Both the position numbers and the translations under genes were made by a program. The notes below the pieces were generated by a model. That model saw only the letters and a program-made list of their open reading frames with translations, had not been told where the DNA came from and made no database searches. This document shows, one piece after another, positions 53,563 to 62,705 of a stretch of DNA of 64,000 bases (position 1 is its first letter; each line of letters begins with the position of its first letter). Source of the DNA: Nitrospirota bacterium (GTDB taxonomy: Bacteria > Nitrospirota > JACRHJ01); contig JACRHJ010000038.1 of assembly GCA_016212105.1 (NCBI GenBank), positions 1 through 64,000 on the forward strand. Direction: 5' to 3'.

Positions 53563-54095
53563 CACGCCACACTCTCCATCCCCGGCAGCAGCAGCTCGTC
53601 CATTATGGTGCGTGTGAGCTTGCGCACGAACACCACCCCGGTGCTGGTGTTGAAAACGAGCTTCATGCCGTTGTTGCCGCCGATGCACTCGGATACCACG
53701 CGGACGCCCTCTCGTTCCAGGAACGTGCGGGCGGCCACGGTGTTGCCGTCGCCTATCAGGCGCGCGAAACGCACCTGCTCGTCCGTCTTGTGGAACATCT
53801 CCGCCCCGCCGAAGAGCTTAGCCTCCAGGCCGGATGAGGGGATGCCAAGCAGGAGCATCTCGTCCAGCATCTCCTCGAGGGCGCATTCCACGTACCGGAC
53901 GTCGTGGACCGGCGGCCGGTATCTCGGATAGGGCAGGACGGAGTGCGACATCGCGCCTACCTTCGCCTGCGGGCTGAACAGGCAGACGGACACGCACGAG
54001 CCGAGGAGCGTCCGTATCAGCGTCGGCCCGTCCGCGACGTGTATCTCGCCTGGCCTCAGTTCGACAACCTTGAACCTGTCGTCGGCATTCTGCAT
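53562..54095 (-). CDS. cheD: Chemoreceptor glutamine deamidase
   Basis: 177 aa. Catalytic Cys34 in LGSCVSV and His51 in MSHSVLP identify CheD. It deamidates specific glutamines of MCPs and can be sequestered by CheY~P/CheC systems. Genes cheR-cheD-cheB overlap in sequence (1 nt each), so the three are translationally coupled. No cheC was found in the cluster. Confidence 0.93.
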   Translation of the reverse strand: MQNADDRFKVVELRPGEIHVADGPTLIRTLLGSCVSVCLFSPQAKVGAMSHSVLPYPRYRPPVHDVRYVECALEEMLDEMLLLGIPSSGLEAKLFGGAEMFHKTDEQVRFARLIGDGNTVAARTFLEREGVRVVSECIGGNNGMKLVFNTSTGVVFVRKLTRTIMDELLLPGMESVA

Positions 54096-54967
54096 CAGGA
54101 CCTCCGGTAGATGGTAGGAGCAACGCGCACGAAACTGTCCGAGATCCCGTCGAGCGTCTCGGAATGCCCAACGAACAGGTATCCTCCGGGTGAAAGGCTC
54201 TTGTGGAAGTTCCTGAACAGGTTCTCCTGTACCTTCCTCTCCAGGTAAATTATGACGTTACGGCAGAATATGACGTCGAACTTCTCAGAGAAACCGAACT
54301 CGCGCTCCGACAGGTTGTGGACCCGGAAACTTATAATCCGCCGGAGTTCCGGGGCTATCCTGTAGAAACCCGCCAGCCTGCCGGTGCCGCGCATCAGGTA
54401 CTTCCTGCGCAGGTGGGCCGGGACCGGGCCGACCGTGTGCTCCGGATAAACGCCCCTTATGGCCGAGTCGAGGGCGTCTCCGGAGATGTCCGACGCCATG
54501 ATGGAGAACCGGAAGCCGGGCCTGGTCTCCCTGTACTCCGAGAGCGTCATGGCGATCGTGTAGGCCTCCTCGCCGGTCGCGCAGCCAGCGCTCCAGACCC
54601 GCACCCCGTTGCTTCTCGGGCGGCCCTGCCCACCGTCGAGTAGCGGGAGCGCGACCCGGACGAGGTAGTTGAAGTGGTCGGCCTCCCTGTAGAAGTCGGT
54701 CTTGTTCGTGCTGACCGCGTCTATCATCCCGGCAAGCTCGCTCGCCCGGCCGTTCGGGCTCTCTACGTACTTCAGGTATTCGGCGAAAGTCGTCATCCCG
54801 AGCGCCTTGAGCCGCCTCGCGAGACGGACGGTCAGCATTACCTTCTTGACCGGGGACAGGTGTATCCCGAACTCGGCGCTGATGATGCCGGACAGCCGCT
54901 CGAACTCGCGGTCGGACATGGCGGCCTGTTGTGCCTGAAGCTGCGGTACCGCGCACGTATCCGTCAT
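54095..54967 (-). CDS. cheR: Chemotaxis protein methyltransferase
   Basis: 290 aa. An N-terminal helical CheR domain (about 20-80) is followed by the SAM-binding core with VWSAGCATGEEAYTIAMTL and the FDVIFCRNVIIYL motif. It methylates receptor glutamates using S-adenosylmethionine. A beta-subdomain that could hold the receptor's C-terminal tail is plausible in the middle but not provable by eye. Starts 15 nt after the MCP stop. Confidence 0.95.
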   Translation of the reverse strand: MTDTCAVPQLQAQQAAMSDREFERLSGIISAEFGIHLSPVKKVMLTVRLARRLKALGMTTFAEYLKYVESPNGRASELAGMIDAVSTNKTDFYREADHFNYLVRVALPLLDGGQGRPRSNGVRVWSAGCATGEEAYTIAMTLSEYRETRPGFRFSIMASDISGDALDSAIRGVYPEHTVGPVPAHLRRKYLMRGTGRLAGFYRIAPELRRIISFRVHNLSEREFGFSEKFDVIFCRNVIIYLERKVQENLFRNFHKSLSPGGYLFVGHSETLDGISDSFVRVAPTIYRRS

Positions 54968-54982
54968 CTCTCGCCCCCGTCC

Positions 54983-56689
54983 CTAAAGGCGTTCGAACTC
55001 GTTGTCCGAGACGTCGCTCATGTCGATGGCCACCCCACCGACGACCTTCTTTCCGGCGGCCTGCCCGGCCGGGGCATGCGCCACCGGGGCCGGTTTCTTC
55101 CTTATGTCGGACAGGTGGCGTATCTTGGGGTGCGCGACGTTGACGTGGGCGTGGTGCTGGAAGGCCCCTGCCGGGGCCTGCGAAACCGCGGGCCTGCCCT
55201 CCGTCCCAGCCCCGGCGCGCTCCACCCTGAAATACCCTATGGACATGCTCAGCTGTTCCGCCTGGGACGCGAGTTCCTGGCTCGTGGACGCCATCTGCTC
55301 GGACGCGCTCGCGTTCTCCTGTATGACCTGGTCGAGCTGCTGGAGCGCCTGGTTCACGCCCTCTATGCCGCTCGCCTGCTCGGCGGAGGACGCGTTTATC
55401 TCCTGCAGCAGCTCCGCCGTCTTCTTTATCCCCGGCACTATCTCGTCCAGCAGGCGCCCTGCCCGCTCCGCGATGTCCACGCTCGATACGGACAGGCTCC
55501 CTATCTCCTTGGCCGCCGACTGGCTGCGCTCGGCAAGCTTCCTTACCTCGGACGCGACGACCGCGAAGCCCTTGCCGTGCTCTCCGGCCCGCGCCGCCTC
55601 GATGGCCGCGTTGAGCGCGAGCATGTTGGTCTGCCTTGCTATCTCCTCTATAATACCTATCTTCTCCGCGATGCTCTTCATCGCGTGCACCGTCTGGCCG
55701 ACCGCCCGTCCGCCTTCCTCGGCGTCCGAGGCTACCTTCTCGGCGATAGCCGCCGTCTGCCTCGCGTTGTCCGAGTTCTGGGAGACCATGCCCGTCATCT
55801 CCTCCATCGACGCCGAGACCTCCTCGATGTTCGAGGCCTGCTCAGTTGCGCCCTGGGAGAACTGCTCGGACGCGGCGCTTATCTGCTGGGCGCCGGAGGA
55901 GACGTTCTGGGACGACGACTGCACGTCCGCGACAAGGGAACGCATCTTCTCCACCATCAGCCTGATCGACTCCGCAAGCTCGCCTACCTCGTCGCCCGAC
56001 TTCACCTTCACGTTGGCCGTCAGGTCGCCGCCTGCTATCTCGCCCGCGACGTCCACCAGTTCCAGTATCGGTTTCGTGATGTTCCTGCTGAGCATCATGC
56101 CTATGCCGACCCCGAGCAGTATGGAGACCACCGAGATGAGGGCGAGCAGCCTTATCGCGTTGGACTCGGTGGCGTCCATGTCCTTCATGACGGCGGCCAT
56201 CTCGCTCCTGTACGACTCGTGCATCTTCTCCATCATTGCCGACAGGCCCTCGCCCTTGGCGTCGAACCGGTGCATCGCGTCGACGATGCTGCCGCTGTTC
56301 GCCGCGACCGACGCGGCCAGTATCCCGTCGCCCTCGGCCTCGAGGTCGTCGAGCGCCTTTGTTGCCTCGCGGATGAGCGTCATCTGTTCCGTGTTGGCGT
56401 CCTTGCCGGCCTCGTCAAGCTTCACCCGCAGTTCGGAAATATGGTCATTGTACTCCACCGCGAGCTTCTTGTCGCCGGTAATAAGGTAGTCGTTGACCGG
56501 CATGAGCGCGTTGTTCGCCACGAGCTGTATGTCGGCCGCCTTCTCCAGCTCCTCGCTGTGTCCCGAAAGCTGGTCCGCCCCGTCGCCAAGCGTCACGAGG
56601 GAGTGGTAGGAGTAGATGCTGAGTATTACCAGGAGCGCTACTATGCCCATGAAGCCCATGAGTATCTTGGCCCGAAGCTTCAGTTTCAT
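54983..56689 (-). CDS. Membrane methyl-accepting chemotaxis protein
   Basis: 568 aa. Transmembrane helices about 7-28 and 180-200 flank a four-helix-bundle periplasmic sensor, followed by HAMP (about 200-255) and a signalling domain with the conserved hairpin tip [22 protein letters not shown]. The C-terminal tail ends NEFERL, similar to the tail of the soluble MCP. It should couple with CheW/CheA. An alanine/proline-rich linker (about 485-550) separates the MA domain from the tail. Confidence 0.92.
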   Translation of the reverse strand: MKLKLRAKILMGFMGIVALLVILSIYSYHSLVTLGDGADQLSGHSEELEKAADIQLVANNALMPVNDYLITGDKKLAVEYNDHISELRVKLDEAGKDANTEQMTLIREATKALDDLEAEGDGILAASVAANSGSIVDAMHRFDAKGEGLSAMMEKMHESYRSEMAAVMKDMDATESNAIRLLALISVVSILLGVGIGMMLSRNITKPILELVDVAGEIAGGDLTANVKVKSGDEVGELAESIRLMVEKMRSLVADVQSSSQNVSSGAQQISAASEQFSQGATEQASNIEEVSASMEEMTGMVSQNSDNARQTAAIAEKVASDAEEGGRAVGQTVHAMKSIAEKIGIIEEIARQTNMLALNAAIEAARAGEHGKGFAVVASEVRKLAERSQSAAKEIGSLSVSSVDIAERAGRLLDEIVPGIKKTAELLQEINASSAEQASGIEGVNQALQQLDQVIQENASASEQMASTSQELASQAEQLSMSIGYFRVERAGAGTEGRPAVSQAPAGAFQHHAHVNVAHPKIRHLSDIRKKPAPVAHAPAGQAAGKKVVGGVAIDMSDVSDNEFERL

Positions 56690-56721
56690 TGCAGTCCCTC
56701 CTTGCTGTGTTGCATAGTACC

Positions 56722-57240
56722 TTACGCGGCCATCTCCGCCTCGGCGTCCAACGACTCCATACCCGTATGCTGAAGCTCCGCTATCTCCCCGCCGGAGAGC
56801 ACCCGGTCTATGTCGAGTATTATCAGGAACCGGTCGTCCCGCTTGCCCATGCCGCGTATGAACTCGGTGTTCAGCTTCGTGCCGAAGCGGGGAGGCGGCT
56901 GAACCTGTCCCTGGTCGAGGTCCAGGACCTCCTGCACCGAGTCGGTCAGCATACCCATCTGGACGGTCTCGCCGTCCAGGTCCACCTCGGTTATGACTAT
57001 GCAGGTGCTGACCGTCCTCTCGGCGGCAGGCATGCCGAGCTTCATCCTGAGGTCCACGACCGGCACGACGTTCCCGCGCAGGTTTATCACCCCGCGCAGG
57101 AAGTCCGGCATCCGCGGCACCCTCGTAATAGTCGTGTAGTCGAGCACCTCGCGCACCTTCGCTATGTCGAGCGCGAACTCCTCCGCCCCGAGGGTGAACG
57201 TCAGGTACTGCGTGGTCCCCGTGGTTTCTTCTGCGCCCAT
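56722..57240 (-). CDS. cheW: Chemotaxis coupling protein CheW
   Basis: 172 aa, two SH3-like subdomains with [12 protein letters not shown] and [24 protein letters not shown]. Links MCPs to CheA. It sits between the two MCP genes, 19 nt after one and 32 nt before the other, in operon order. Confidence 0.95.
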   Translation of the reverse strand: MGAEETTGTTQYLTFTLGAEEFALDIAKVREVLDYTTITRVPRMPDFLRGVINLRGNVVPVVDLRMKLGMPAAERTVSTCIVITEVDLDGETVQMGMLTDSVQEVLDLDQGQVQPPPRFGTKLNTEFIRGMGKRDDRFLIILDIDRVLSGGEIAELQHTGMESLDAEAEMAA

Positions 57241-57259
57241 GGCCTGTCCCTCCCTGTAT

Positions 57260-59680
57260 TTAGAAGCGCTCGAACTCGTTGTCTGACACGTCGCCCATGT
57301 CGAGGTCCACGCCGCCCCCTGCCCTGGCCGCGCGCTTGACAGGCGGTGCCTTCAGCGCGGGCTTCTGGACCTGCCTTGCCCGGCCGCCGGGTATCGCCCT
57401 TATGTTGGCCGGCCTCTGCGGCGCCCTGCGTCCCTCCTGGGCCCCCTGCGCCTCAGCGAACTCGTGCCCCTCGACCTTGAAGAAGGCGGCCGTGGACTTG
57501 AGCTGCTCCGCCTGGCTGGTCAGCTCCTCGCTGACGGACGCCATCTGCTCGGCCCCGCTCGCGTTCTGCTGTATGACCTGGTCGAGCTGCTGTATCGCCT
57601 GGGTCACGCCCTCTATGCCGGAGGCCTGCTCGGCCGACGACGCGTTTATCTCCTGCACCAGCTCCGCCGTCTTCTTTATGCCCGGCACGATCTCGTCCAG
57701 GAGCTTGCCGGCCTTGACCGCTATCTCGACGCTGGACGTGGACAGGCCGCCTATCTCCTTGGCCGCGGTCTGGCTCCGTTCCGCGAGCTTCCTGACCTCC
57801 GCCGCGACGACCGCGAACCCCTTGCCGTGCTCGCCGGCGCGCGCCGCCTCTATCGCCGCGTTCAGCGCGAGCATGTTGGTCTGGCGTGCTATCTCCTCTA
57901 TTATGCCGATCTTCTCGGCGATGCTCTTCATCGCGTGCACTGTCTCGGCGACGGCCCTGCCGCCGGTCTCGGCGTCCACCGCGGCCTTCTCCGCTATGGC
58001 GGCCGTCTGGCGCGCGTTGTCCGAGTTCTGGGAGACCATCCCGTTCATCTCCTCCATCGAGGACGAGACCTCCTCGACGTTGGTCGCCTGCTCGGTCGAG
58101 CCCTGCGACAGCTCTTCCGCCGACGAGCTTACCTCCTGGCTCCCTGCCGCGACCTGCATGGCGGCAATCTGGACGTCGACCGCGAACTTGGTCAGGTTCT
58201 CTATGCATGCGTTCAGGCTCATCTTCAGCTCGTTGAAGTCGCCCTTGTACTCAGCGGTTATCTTCTCCGGTATGTCGCCGTTGGAGATGCGCTTCACGTA
58301 CTCCGCGTTCATCCTGATGGGGCCGACGAAGGCGTCTATCATCCCGTTTACGCCGTCCACTATCTCCCTGTAGTTGCCCTGGTACTTACCGGCGTCAAGC
58401 CGCACGTCCAGCCTGCCGTCGAGCGTCGTGGCTACCTGTTCCTTGAGCCCGTTCGTTATACCGACCTCCTTGGAGATGTCGAGGACGTATTCGAGCGCTC
58501 CGAATATCCTGCCGTTTTCGTCCTTGAGCGGCGCGCCGGTGTACCGTATCGGCAGCTCGCCGCCGGGCAGCCGCGCGGCCGTGTCGCCGGTGAAGACCCC
58601 GTCCATGTTCATCGCCTTGACGACCACGCAGTCCGGCGTGTTGCAGTGGTACGTGTTGAAGAGGTTGAAGCACTTCTGGCCGAGGCAAGACTCCGGGCTC
58701 CTGCCGAGCGCGTTCGCCCCGGCCTTGTTCATGAACAGGACACCCATCTCCCTGTTGACAGCCATTACCGGGGTCGGTATGTTGTTCAGGTAGTTTACCT
58801 TCTCGTCGGCCTCACGGACAGCCTTCTTTACCTTGGTCTGGTCCACGACTATCTCCATCGCACCGATGATGGCGCCCTGCCTGTTCCTTATCGGCACGCC
58901 GGTGTAGGAGATGTCGAGGTCCATCCCCTGCGGGTGGGCGTCCGTCTCGCTCGTCTGCCTGCTGCCGGTTTCCATAGCGCGGCCGAGTGCACACCGGGAC
59001 GTCTTGCAGTCCGATGTCTTGAACTGGTCAAAGCACTTGAGTCCGACAAGCTGCTCCTGTGATTTGCCGACGACCTCCGCCCCTGCCTTGTTCATGAACC
59101 GGATGCTGAAGTCCGTGTCGGTTATCATCACCGGCGCGGGTATGTCGCTGAAGTGCGTCACAAGGGCGCCGACCGCGGCGTTCATCCCTTCCACTATGTC
59201 CTTGTAAATGCCCTTGCAGCAGGAGGTGTCGCCGCGCGTGTCGAGTTTGCCCTCGAGGAGCGCGGTGGACAGCATCCCGACCTCGCCGGATACCGCGTTG
59301 ACCGCGTCTATCAGCTCGTTGACGTTGTCACGGAGCATGCCGAGGCTGCCCCGGTAGTCGTTCTTCAGCTTGTCCGGGATGACGCCCCTCGATATATCCT
59401 CTATGTACTGCGAGGCTATCCTCGTAGGCTCCATCACGCCGTCCAGCAGGACGTTGACCTTATCGAGGAGCGCCCTGTCCCCGCCCTTGAAGGACTCGGC
59501 GTCCGCCCGGGCGTCCAGCTCGCCTGACTCCACCGCCTTCATCAGGCGGTCCAGCTCCGCCACTGCCGCGGAGCGGACTGACTTCGCCCGGGTTCCGGCC
59601 GTCACGGCCCTGGTGGCAGTTTTCGCAGTCTTCTTTGCCGATGCCGCCGCGTCTTCCGTTTTCTTCGCCAGTCTGGCCAT
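57260..59680 (-). CDS. Soluble methyl-accepting chemotaxis protein with HAMP and PAS domains
   Basis: 806 aa from ATG 59680 (AAGGAGG 5 nt upstream). No membrane helix. A charged N-terminal helix is followed by HAMP-like modules (about 35-165), two PAS domains (about 170-290 and 295-410), another HAMP-like stretch (about 415-500) and the MA signalling domain with the usual hairpin tip. Each PAS has a Cys pattern ([30 protein letters not shown]), suggesting redox or metal sensing. It ends NEFERF, a possible CheR/CheB tether. Cytoplasmic sensing of an internal signal is inferred. Confidence 0.9.
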   Translation of the reverse strand: MARLAKKTEDAAASAKKTAKTATRAVTAGTRAKSVRSAAVAELDRLMKAVESGELDARADAESFKGGDRALLDKVNVLLDGVMEPTRIASQYIEDISRGVIPDKLKNDYRGSLGMLRDNVNELIDAVNAVSGEVGMLSTALLEGKLDTRGDTSCCKGIYKDIVEGMNAAVGALVTHFSDIPAPVMITDTDFSIRFMNKAGAEVVGKSQEQLVGLKCFDQFKTSDCKTSRCALGRAMETGSRQTSETDAHPQGMDLDISYTGVPIRNRQGAIIGAMEIVVDQTKVKKAVREADEKVNYLNNIPTPVMAVNREMGVLFMNKAGANALGRSPESCLGQKCFNLFNTYHCNTPDCVVVKAMNMDGVFTGDTAARLPGGELPIRYTGAPLKDENGRIFGALEYVLDISKEVGITNGLKEQVATTLDGRLDVRLDAGKYQGNYREIVDGVNGMIDAFVGPIRMNAEYVKRISNGDIPEKITAEYKGDFNELKMSLNACIENLTKFAVDVQIAAMQVAAGSQEVSSSAEELSQGSTEQATNVEEVSSSMEEMNGMVSQNSDNARQTAAIAEKAAVDAETGGRAVAETVHAMKSIAEKIGIIEEIARQTNMLALNAAIEAARAGEHGKGFAVVAAEVRKLAERSQTAAKEIGGLSTSSVEIAVKAGKLLDEIVPGIKKTAELVQEINASSAEQASGIEGVTQAIQQLDQVIQQNASGAEQMASVSEELTSQAEQLKSTAAFFKVEGHEFAEAQGAQEGRRAPQRPANIRAIPGGRARQVQKPALKAPPVKRAARAGGGVDLDMGDVSDNEFERF

Positions 59681-59884
59681 GCCCGCCTCCTTATGATTGT
59701 TATAAGCCACCCAGAGTCAACTGTGGGTCCCTCCACTTCGGTCGGGACGACGTCAATAAGCTTCATCGAGAATTAGAAGTTTTTGGGCGACCGCCCCGCG
59801 CTAAGGCTCGGAACAACCTCGCCTAAGCGGTGGGGACCCCCTTTTTCCAAAAAGGCGGGACTTATGCTGTGGAATTTATAGGTT
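59681..59884. repeat. Repeats inside the chemotaxis operon
   Basis: A fragment of the 192-bp element core (ACTGTGGGTCCCTCCACTTC, about 59719-59754) lies next to the second copy of the AAGTTTTTGGGC hairpin with inserted CTAAGGCTCGGAACAACCTC segment (59775-59864). They separate cheA from the MCP gene. Confidence 0.6.
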
Positions 59885-62002
59885 TCACGCAGCCCTTAGC
59901 CAGTCCGCCTCTTCCTTCATCGCGCAGCTTATCAGCCCCGGCAGGTCGAGTATAAGCGCGAGCCGGCCGTCGCCGAGCACCGTCGCGCCGGATACGCCCT
60001 CGACGCCCCGGAAGGCGCGGCTGAGCGGCTTGATGACCGTCTGGTGCTCGCCCACGACGGTGTCTACCGCGACCGCCACCTTCTGCCCGCCCTCGTCAAC
60101 GATGACGAGGTGCTCCAGTGCCGGGACGCCGCCCGGAATCCCGAATACGCTCCTTAGCGGTATCGCCGGCACAAGCTCGCCCCGGATGTCCACGAACTGC
60201 CGTTCGTTCGCGCCGGTACCGGCCCGTTCGACGCATTCCCGGACGGAGCCGAGAGGCAGGACGAAGAAGGAGTCGGACACCTGTACGAGCAGGCCGTCTA
60301 TGATGGCGAGCGTCAGCGGGAGCTTCAGTGTTATCGTGGTGCCCGAGCCCTTCGCGCTAACTATGTCCACCCTGCCCCGGAGCGAGTCCATACGCCTCTT
60401 GACGACGTCGAGCCCGACGCCGCGTCCCGAGACGCTGGACACCGACTTCGCCGTGGAGAACCCCGGCGTCATCGCAAGCTCGAACAGAAAACCGTCCGCC
60501 GGACGCTCTTCCGGGCCTACCAGCCCCTTGTCGACGGCGACCTGTCTTATCAGCTCGGCGTCGAGGCCGCGCCCGTCGTCGCTGATGCTTATGTATACGT
60601 TGCCGCCGGAATGGGACGCGGAGAGCCGTACCACGCCCTGGCGCGGCTTTCCCGCCGCCCCGCGCTCCTCCGGGCCCTCTATGCCGTGGTCGATGCAGTT
60701 CCTTATGATGTGCAGTACCGGGTCGCTTAGCCGCTCTATGACAGTCTTGTCAAGCTCCGTCTCGCCGCCGGATGACTCCAGCGCCGCGTCTTTTCCGAGG
60801 TCGCGGGAGAGGTCGCGCACGAGCCGCTTGAACTTCGTGAACGTCGTGCCGAACGGGACCATGCGCATGCCGAGCGTGTTGTCCCTGAGCATCTCCGCGA
60901 GCTTCTCCACCTGCTCGGTTATGTTCTGCAGCTCCGGGTCGCCGAGTACGGCGGACAGCCTGGAGAGACGCGCCTGCGCCGTCACCAGCTCGCCGACCAG
61001 GTCCGCGAGGACGTCGAGCCTCTCGGACGCGACGCGTATGGAGGCCATGCCGGCCTGCTCGGCCGAGGCCCTCTCCCTTGTCCTCTGCTCCGCGAGCGCC
61101 TCGTCACGCTCCGCCGGCGTGAGCTTCCCCATGTCGACCAGTATCTCGCCGAGCCGCTTCTTACGCCTCAGGGCCTCCTCGACCACCTCTGGCGTGACGT
61201 CGCCCTTTTCGACAAGTATTTCTCCGAGGAGCGCGCGTCCGTCGTCCTGCCCGCCCTCGCCCAACCGGCAGACGGACAGTTCGCAGTCGCCCTCGACGAA
61301 TATGAACACGTCCTTTATCTCATCGATGCCCCTTGCCGTGGTCAGGGTCATGTCCCACCAGGTGTAACAGGCCTCCGGGTCCATCTCGCCGAGGGGCGGA
61401 AGCTGCTCCGTGTGGGCCACGACGTTGCAGTCGCCCATCGCCCGAAGCTCGGATATGAGCGCCAGCGGGTTCGTGCCGTTCAGCATTATGCCAGGCTGGG
61501 GCCTGAACCGTATGTCGTAGGTCGCGGGCTCTCCCCCGCCCGGGTACGGGGCCGGGCGGCACGGGAGGCAGGCCGTACCGGCAGCCTTGCCGTCCGGGAG
61601 GGCTGCGTCTTCACTGCCGGAAGCGCCGGCGCATACGTCCCTGAACGCGGCCACCAGCCCCTGGGCCGTTTCGAGTGAGGCCTGGCCGGCGCCTTCCAGC
61701 ATGAGGCGTACCTGGTCGAGCGAGCCGAGGGTCAGGTCTATGAGGCCCTTGGTGACACACAGGCGCCCGGAGCGCACCATGTCGAAGCAGGTCTCCACCT
61801 CGTGGGTAAAGGCGGCCACGTCGTCGAACCCGAACATGGCGCCCGAGCCCTTGAGCGTGTGCATGGCGCGGAAGACACGGCCCACCAGCTCCTTGTCGTC
61901 CGGGGCGTCCTCGAGGCCGAGGAGCGCCGTCTCGAGCTCGTCGACAAGCTCCCTCGCCTCGTCCAGAAATATAGCCCTGCCGCGTTCTAATTCGTCTGGC
62001 AT
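59885..62002 (-). CDS. cheA: Chemotaxis histidine kinase CheA
   Basis: 705 aa. HPt with H48 (AMHTLKGSG), a variable region, then P3 dimerisation and P4 ATPase (HIIRNCIDHGIE, DDGRGLDAELI, GRGVGLDVVKRRM), and P5 CheW-like domain. Between the variable region and P3, two adjacent copies of an LGEILVEKG/LGEILVDMG pattern (258-281 and 283-306) resemble the c-di-GMP-binding MshEN motif. The start overlaps the cheY end by 16 nt. It phosphorylates CheY and CheB in response to receptor state. Confidence 0.95.
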   Translation of the reverse strand: MPDELERGRAIFLDEARELVDELETALLGLEDAPDDKELVGRVFRAMHTLKGSGAMFGFDDVAAFTHEVETCFDMVRSGRLCVTKGLIDLTLGSLDQVRLMLEGAGQASLETAQGLVAAFRDVCAGASGSEDAALPDGKAAGTACLPCRPAPYPGGGEPATYDIRFRPQPGIMLNGTNPLALISELRAMGDCNVVAHTEQLPPLGEMDPEACYTWWDMTLTTARGIDEIKDVFIFVEGDCELSVCRLGEGGQDDGRALLGEILVEKGDVTPEVVEEALRRKKRLGEILVDMGKLTPAERDEALAEQRTRERASAEQAGMASIRVASERLDVLADLVGELVTAQARLSRLSAVLGDPELQNITEQVEKLAEMLRDNTLGMRMVPFGTTFTKFKRLVRDLSRDLGKDAALESSGGETELDKTVIERLSDPVLHIIRNCIDHGIEGPEERGAAGKPRQGVVRLSASHSGGNVYISISDDGRGLDAELIRQVAVDKGLVGPEERPADGFLFELAMTPGFSTAKSVSSVSGRGVGLDVVKRRMDSLRGRVDIVSAKGSGTTITLKLPLTLAIIDGLLVQVSDSFFVLPLGSVRECVERAGTGANERQFVDIRGELVPAIPLRSVFGIPGGVPALEHLVIVDEGGQKVAVAVDTVVGEHQTVIKPLSRAFRGVEGVSGATVLGDGRLALILDLPGLISCAMKEEADWLRAA

Positions 62003-62364
62003 CCCATCACCTTTTCCACAACCGCGAGAAGCTGCGCAGGCTTGAACGGCTTGACTATCCAGCCGGTCGCGCCCGCCTCCTTACACTGGGCCGACTTCTC
62101 GCCGATGGACTCCGTCGTCAGCATTATTATCGGTATGAACCTCAGGGACGGCATCTCCCTGACCCGCCTGACCAGGTCGAGGCCGTTCAGCCTCGGCATG
62201 TTCAGGTCCGTGATTATCATGTGTATCCGGTTCGCGGCAAGCATGGCCAGGGCATCCTCGCCGTCCGAGGCCTCGACGACCTCGTAGCCCGCGCCCCTCA
62301 GCGTGAAGCTGACCATCTGCCTGATGCTCGCGGAGTCGTCCACGGTCATTATCTTCTTGTTCAC
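61987..62364 (-). CDS. cheY: Chemotaxis response regulator CheY
   Basis: 125 aa single receiver domain. Acidic pocket near D9-D10, phospho-acceptor D53 in ITDLNMPRLNG, T84-S85 and K105 (VKPFKPAQL). Starts at GTG 62364. Carries the chemotaxis signal to the flagellar or pilus output (not in the window). Its 3' end overlaps cheA, indicating translational coupling. Confidence 0.93.
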   Translation of the reverse strand: MNKKIMTVDDSASIRQMVSFTLRGAGYEVVEASDGEDALAMLAANRIHMIITDLNMPRLNGLDLVRRVREMPSLRFIPIIMLTTESIGEKSAQCKEAGATGWIVKPFKPAQLLAVVEKVMGCQTN

Positions 62365-62389
62365 CGAGCACCTCCAGTATCCTCCGCGC

Positions 62390-62692
62390 TCAGGCGGCCG
62401 TTGTCAGGCCCGTGAGGCCCGCGTCGCGGACGGCGCGGCCCAGCCCTTCAGGCAGGCCTTTTATAGTCAACGTCCCACCGGCTGCGGAGCATGCCTTCCG
62501 TGCCGCAAGCAGGACCTGCATGCATGCGAGGTCCAGCTCCTCCGCGCCGGAGAGGTCGGCGGTGACGTCGGCGTCCCGGTCGAGCGCCGTGATGAGCGCG
62601 GCCCTGAGGCCTTCGGCCGCCTCGATGGTAAGCGGCCCGTCCGCCTGGACCGTCGCGCCGTGCCCGCCGCCCTGTGTATCCACGGTTATCAT
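62390..62692 (-). CDS. STAS-domain protein
   Basis: 100 aa. A STAS/anti-sigma-antagonist-like fold (DADVTADLSGAEELDLACMQ, VLLAARKACSAAGGTLTI). The position before the strand where SpoIIAA carries its phosphorylatable Ser is occupied by DLACM, so it may act as a non-phosphorylated scaffold. Located at the head of the che operon between the CheZ-like gene and cheY. STAS proteins in such clusters are seen in other species, with roles mostly unknown. Confidence 0.8.
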   Translation of the reverse strand: MITVDTQGGGHGATVQADGPLTIEAAEGLRAALITALDRDADVTADLSGAEELDLACMQVLLAARKACSAAGGTLTIKGLPEGLGRAVRDAGLTGLTTAA

Positions 62693-62705
62693 TTGTGTCT
62701 CCGTG

